Shown in pieces: positions 15,810 to 17,886 of a stretch of 17,886 nt of DNA. Made by a program: the position numbers and the translations under genes. The stretch lies in assembly GCA_965151315.1 (NCBI GenBank), contig CBCTZG010000054.1, forward strand, positions 1 through 17,886. The letters run 5' to 3'. Source of the stretch: Avimonoglobus sp965151315 (GTDB lineage Bacteria; Bacillota; Clostridia; UBA1381). Within the stretch, counting starts at the first letter, position 1. Each line of letters begins with the position of its first letter. The notes beneath the pieces were generated by a model, which was given only the letters and a program-made list of their open reading frames with translations, was not told where the DNA came from and did no database searches.

Positions 15810-17084
15810 ATGAAGATTTTAGTTGTAGGCGGCGGCGGACGGGAGCACACCATTATCTGGAAGCTGGCCCAATCCCCCAAAGCCGAAAAAATCTACGCAG
15901 CCCCCGGCAACGGCGGCATTTCCCAGTTAGCGGAATGCGTTCCTATTCAAGCTACGAATATTGACGGTATCGTTGCCTTCGCAAAAGAAAAGGCTGTGGA
16001 CTTGGTTATGGTAGCGCCGGATGACCCCTTAGTTCTGGGGATGGTAGACGCCTTAGAAGCCGCCGGGATCCGGGCCTTCGGCCCCCGGGCCAACGCTGCC
16101 ATTTTGGAAGGCAGCAAAGTCTTTTCCAAAGAGCTGATGAAAAAATACCATATCCCCACAGCTGCTTACGAGGTATTTACCCAAAGCGCCGACGCGATTG
16201 CCTACGTCCGGGCACAGAACAAGTTCCCTGCCGTCATCAAAGCGGAGGGGCTGGCCTTAGGCAAGGGTGTAATCATTGCCCAGAATATGCAGGAAGCGGA
16301 GGCCGGCATTAAAAGCATTATGGACGACCGGCAGTTCGGCGATAGCGGCAGCCGGGTGGTGATCGAAGAATTTTTGCAGGGGCCGGAGGTTTCCGTTTTA
16401 GCCTTTACCGATGGTAAAACCGTCGTCCCCATGGTTTCCGCTCAAGATCACAAACGAGCCTACGACAACGACGAAGGCTTAAATACCGGCGGTATGGGGA
16501 CATTCTCGCCCAGCCGGGTATATACCCCAGAGATCGCGGCAGAATGCATGAAAACCATATTCCAGCCCACCGTAGACGCTATGGCGAAAGAGGGCCGGCC
16601 TTTCCAGGGTGTCCTCTATTTCGGCCTGATGATCACCAAAACCGGCGTCAAAGTCATTGAATACAATGCCCGGTTCGGCGACCCAGAAACCCAGGTTGTC
16701 CTCCCCCGGCTGAAAACGGATCTGGTGGATATTATGGAAGCGGTGATTGACCGGCGGCTGGATGAGATCCAGATCGAGTGGGCGGATAACGCCGCGGTCT
16801 GCGTAGTCCTGGCATCCGGCGGGTATCCGGTAAAATATCAATCCGGTTACGAGATCCACGGACTGAACAGTACCCCGGACAACGTCATCGTGTTCCACGC
16901 CGGCACCAAAAAGGACGGCGAAAAATTTCTGACCGCCGGCGGTCGTGTTTTGGGCGTCACGGCAGTATCGAAGGATTTAGACACCGCTATCCGGGACGCG
17001 TATCAGGCCGTGGATCGCATTTCTTTCCAAGATATGCATTACCGGAAAGATATTGGAATCAAAAAGGAGCCCCAATGGACTTAA
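15810..17084 (+). CDS. purD: phosphoribosylamine-glycine ligase (GAR synthetase)
   Basis: 424 aa, usual length. ATP-grasp ligase joining phosphoribosylamine and glycine to make GAR, the substrate of PurN in the same operon. N-terminal VVGGGGREH (5-13), ATP-grasp central domain with KAEGLALGKGV, the NTGGMGTFSP segment and RFGDPETQ (288-295). ATG 15810 has AGGAGG eight bases ahead; a longer frame from 15789 overlaps the purV stop and is unlikely. The end overlaps the NUDIX gene by ten bases. Confidence 0.98.
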   Translation: MKILVVGGGGREHTIIWKLAQSPKAEKIYAAPGNGGISQLAECVPIQATNIDGIVAFAKEKAVDLVMVAPDDPLVLGMVDALEAAGIRAFGPRANAAILEGSKVFSKELMKKYHIPTAAYEVFTQSADAIAYVRAQNKFPAVIKAEGLALGKGVIIAQNMQEAEAGIKSIMDDRQFGDSGSRVVIEEFLQGPEVSVLAFTDGKTVVPMVSAQDHKRAYDNDEGLNTGGMGTFSPSRVYTPEIAAECMKTIFQPTVDAMAKEGRPFQGVLYFGLMITKTGVKVIEYNARFGDPETQVVLPRLKTDLVDIMEAVIDRRLDEIQIEWADNAAVCVVLASGGYPVKYQSGYEIHGLNSTPDNVIVFHAGTKKDGEKFLTAGGRVLGVTAVSKDLDTAIRDAYQAVDRISFQDMHYRKDIGIKKEPQWT

Positions 17085-17608
17085 CAGAGAAAACCATCGC
17101 TACAAAAGAAATCTATCAGGGAAAGGTCATTCGCGTTCAGGTCGATACCGTTTTGCTCCCCAACGGGCATCAGTCGAAGCGGGAGCTGGTTCTGCACCAT
17201 GGCGGCGTTGCGGTGGTTGCCGTAGACGAAAACCGCCGGGTGCCTATGGTGCGGCAGTATCGAAAGGCCATGGAGGCCATGGTTCTGGAAATCCCAGCCG
17301 GCAAGCTGGAGCCCGGAGAAGACCCAAAATCCTGCGGAATCCGGGAACTGCGGGAAGAAACTGGTCTAATCGCTGAAAGCATCACGCATTTAGGCGAATA
17401 CTTCCCCACCCCCGGCTACTGCGGCGAGAAAATCAATATTTATCTTGCCCGGGATCTTTCCGCCGCCGGGCAGGCATTAGATCCGGACGAGTTCTTGGAT
17501 GTGGAATATTTTAGTCTGGACACGCTGTTTCAAATGGTGATGGACGGTCAAATCCACGACGCGAAAACCGCCATTGGAATTTTAAAAGCAAAAATGCTTT
17601 TGGGTTAG
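17075..17608 (+). CDS. nudF: NUDIX hydrolase, ADP-ribose pyrophosphatase type
   Basis: 177 aa. Probably hydrolyses ADP-ribose to AMP and ribose-5-phosphate. The NUDIX box is complete: G76, E82, then R90-E91-L-R-E94-E95-T-G97. The preceding VPMVRQYR and LEIPAGK are typical of the ADP-ribose pyrophosphatase branch, as is a proline-containing PTPGYCGE segment about 15 residues after the box. The ATG overlaps the end of purD by ten bases and has AAGGAG (17064-17069) inside purD, so it is translationally tied to the purine operon. Both products can feed nucleotide synthesis (AMP, and ribose-5-phosphate to PRPP), which makes the linkage sensible but not proven. Substrate is from family similarity only. 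Confidence 0.92.
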   Translation: MDLTEKTIATKEIYQGKVIRVQVDTVLLPNGHQSKRELVLHHGGVAVVAVDENRRVPMVRQYRKAMEAMVLEIPAGKLEPGEDPKSCGIRELREETGLIAESITHLGEYFPTPGYCGEKINIYLARDLSAAGQALDPDEFLDVEYFSLDTLFQMVMDGQIHDAKTAIGILKAKMLLG

Positions 17609-17643
17609 CCTCAGTTTATCATGATAATGCCCGCAATGCGGCC

Positions 17644-17687
17644 AAGCAGAAAAATCCCTCATAACCTGAGGGATTTTTCTGCTTTAA
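17644..17687 (+). terminator. intrinsic terminator of the purine operon
   Basis: An 18-bp perfect stem (17644-17661 with 17667-17684) with loop TAACC and internal T-run TTTTT, followed by TTAAAT. It lies 35 bases after the NUDIX stop. In the gap is also a 12-bp palindrome TTATCATGATAA (17616-17627) and CCGCAATGCGG (17631-17641). Confidence 0.9.
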
Positions 17688-17801
17688 ATATGCTCAATAT
17701 ACCGTACCGCCCTTCAGACGCGTCTAAGCAAAGTGAGCTGTCCGCCAATTGTACAGTTCCGTTGTTCTCACCCAAATCAGCCTTGTCAATACCGCAAACT
17801 A

Positions 17802-17884
17802 AACCACGCGACTATCGCGTGGTTTTTGAAATACAATCATAACCACCAGTAAACTGGTGGTTTGCACAGCCCCTATAAGGGGCT
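17802..17884. repeat. cluster of three perfect hairpins, right copy of the end repeat
   Basis: Hairpin 1 (17803-17823) is identical to the left-end repeat at 21-41. Hairpin 2 is AACCACCAG / CTGGTGGTT with loop TAAA (17841-17862). Hairpin 3 is AGCCCCT / AGGGGCT with loop ATA (17868-17884). All stems are perfect, spaced by short AT-rich or GCAC linkers, and the cluster reaches the window edge. Consecutive perfect hairpins of this sort are found at the ends of IS200/IS605-family elements and derived non-autonomous repeats; no transposase is visible here, so the identity is inferred. The stretch 17688-17801 before it shows no gene. Confidence 0.65.
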
Positions 17885-17886
17885 AT

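Noticed and set aside
17621..17842. 73-codon plus-strand frame at the right end
   Set aside because: It runs through the operon terminator and into the hairpin repeat; no protein features.
17802..17884. CRISPR array
   Set aside because: The three hairpins differ in sequence and there are no equal repeats with unique spacers; no cas genes.

Overview
The window looks like chromosomal DNA from an anaerobic Firmicute of the class Clostridia, probably a Lachnospiraceae- or Oscillospiraceae-like gut or environmental lineage. That placement is an inference. It rests on a T-box leader in front of a threonyl-tRNA synthetase that lacks the TGS domain, Gram-positive AGGAGG ribosome binding sites, a DinR/LexA-type operator at uvrBA, a purE apparently without purK, and a split IMP-forming step (free-standing AICAR transformylase plus PurO-type IMP cyclohydrolase). 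By eye the GC content is a little above 50 %, and I saw no abrupt compositional break.

Left part (about 1-7,900, all on the minus strand): uvrB, uvrA and a HAD phosphatase form a tightly packed operon read from a promoter with a probable LexA box just upstream. A small hairpin terminator follows. thrS then has its own promoter and a long T-box leader with an ACC (Thr) specifier, a T-box motif and a leader terminator. thrS ends at a strong bidirectional hairpin.

Middle part (about 7,900-11,500, mixed strands): a monocistronic plus-strand gene encodes a large secreted protein. Its DUF4886/SGNH-like catalytic domain is flanked by two copies of a domain I cannot name. A small helical protein resembling DUF6809 follows, with its own promoter. 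A minus-strand cytidylate-kinase-like protein converges on it across a GC-rich hairpin.

Right part (about 11,550-17,690, all on the plus strand): a purine operon, purE-purM-purN-purO-purV-purD, is followed by an overlapping ADP-ribose pyrophosphatase-type NUDIX gene and a perfect 18-bp terminator. Together these genes cover ring closure to AIR (PurM), its carboxylation (PurE), glycinamide ribotide synthesis and formylation (PurD, PurN), and the last two steps to IMP (PurV, PurO). purF, purL, purQ, purS, purC, purB and purK are not in the window.

Both ends carry the same 25-bp hairpin repeat. At the right end it opens a cluster of three perfect hairpins that runs to the window edge and may be the end of a small mobile or REP-like element. 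Nothing here is clearly a new defence or mobile system. The least explained items are the duplicated domain of the secreted esterase-like protein, the end repeats and the small DUF6809-like protein.
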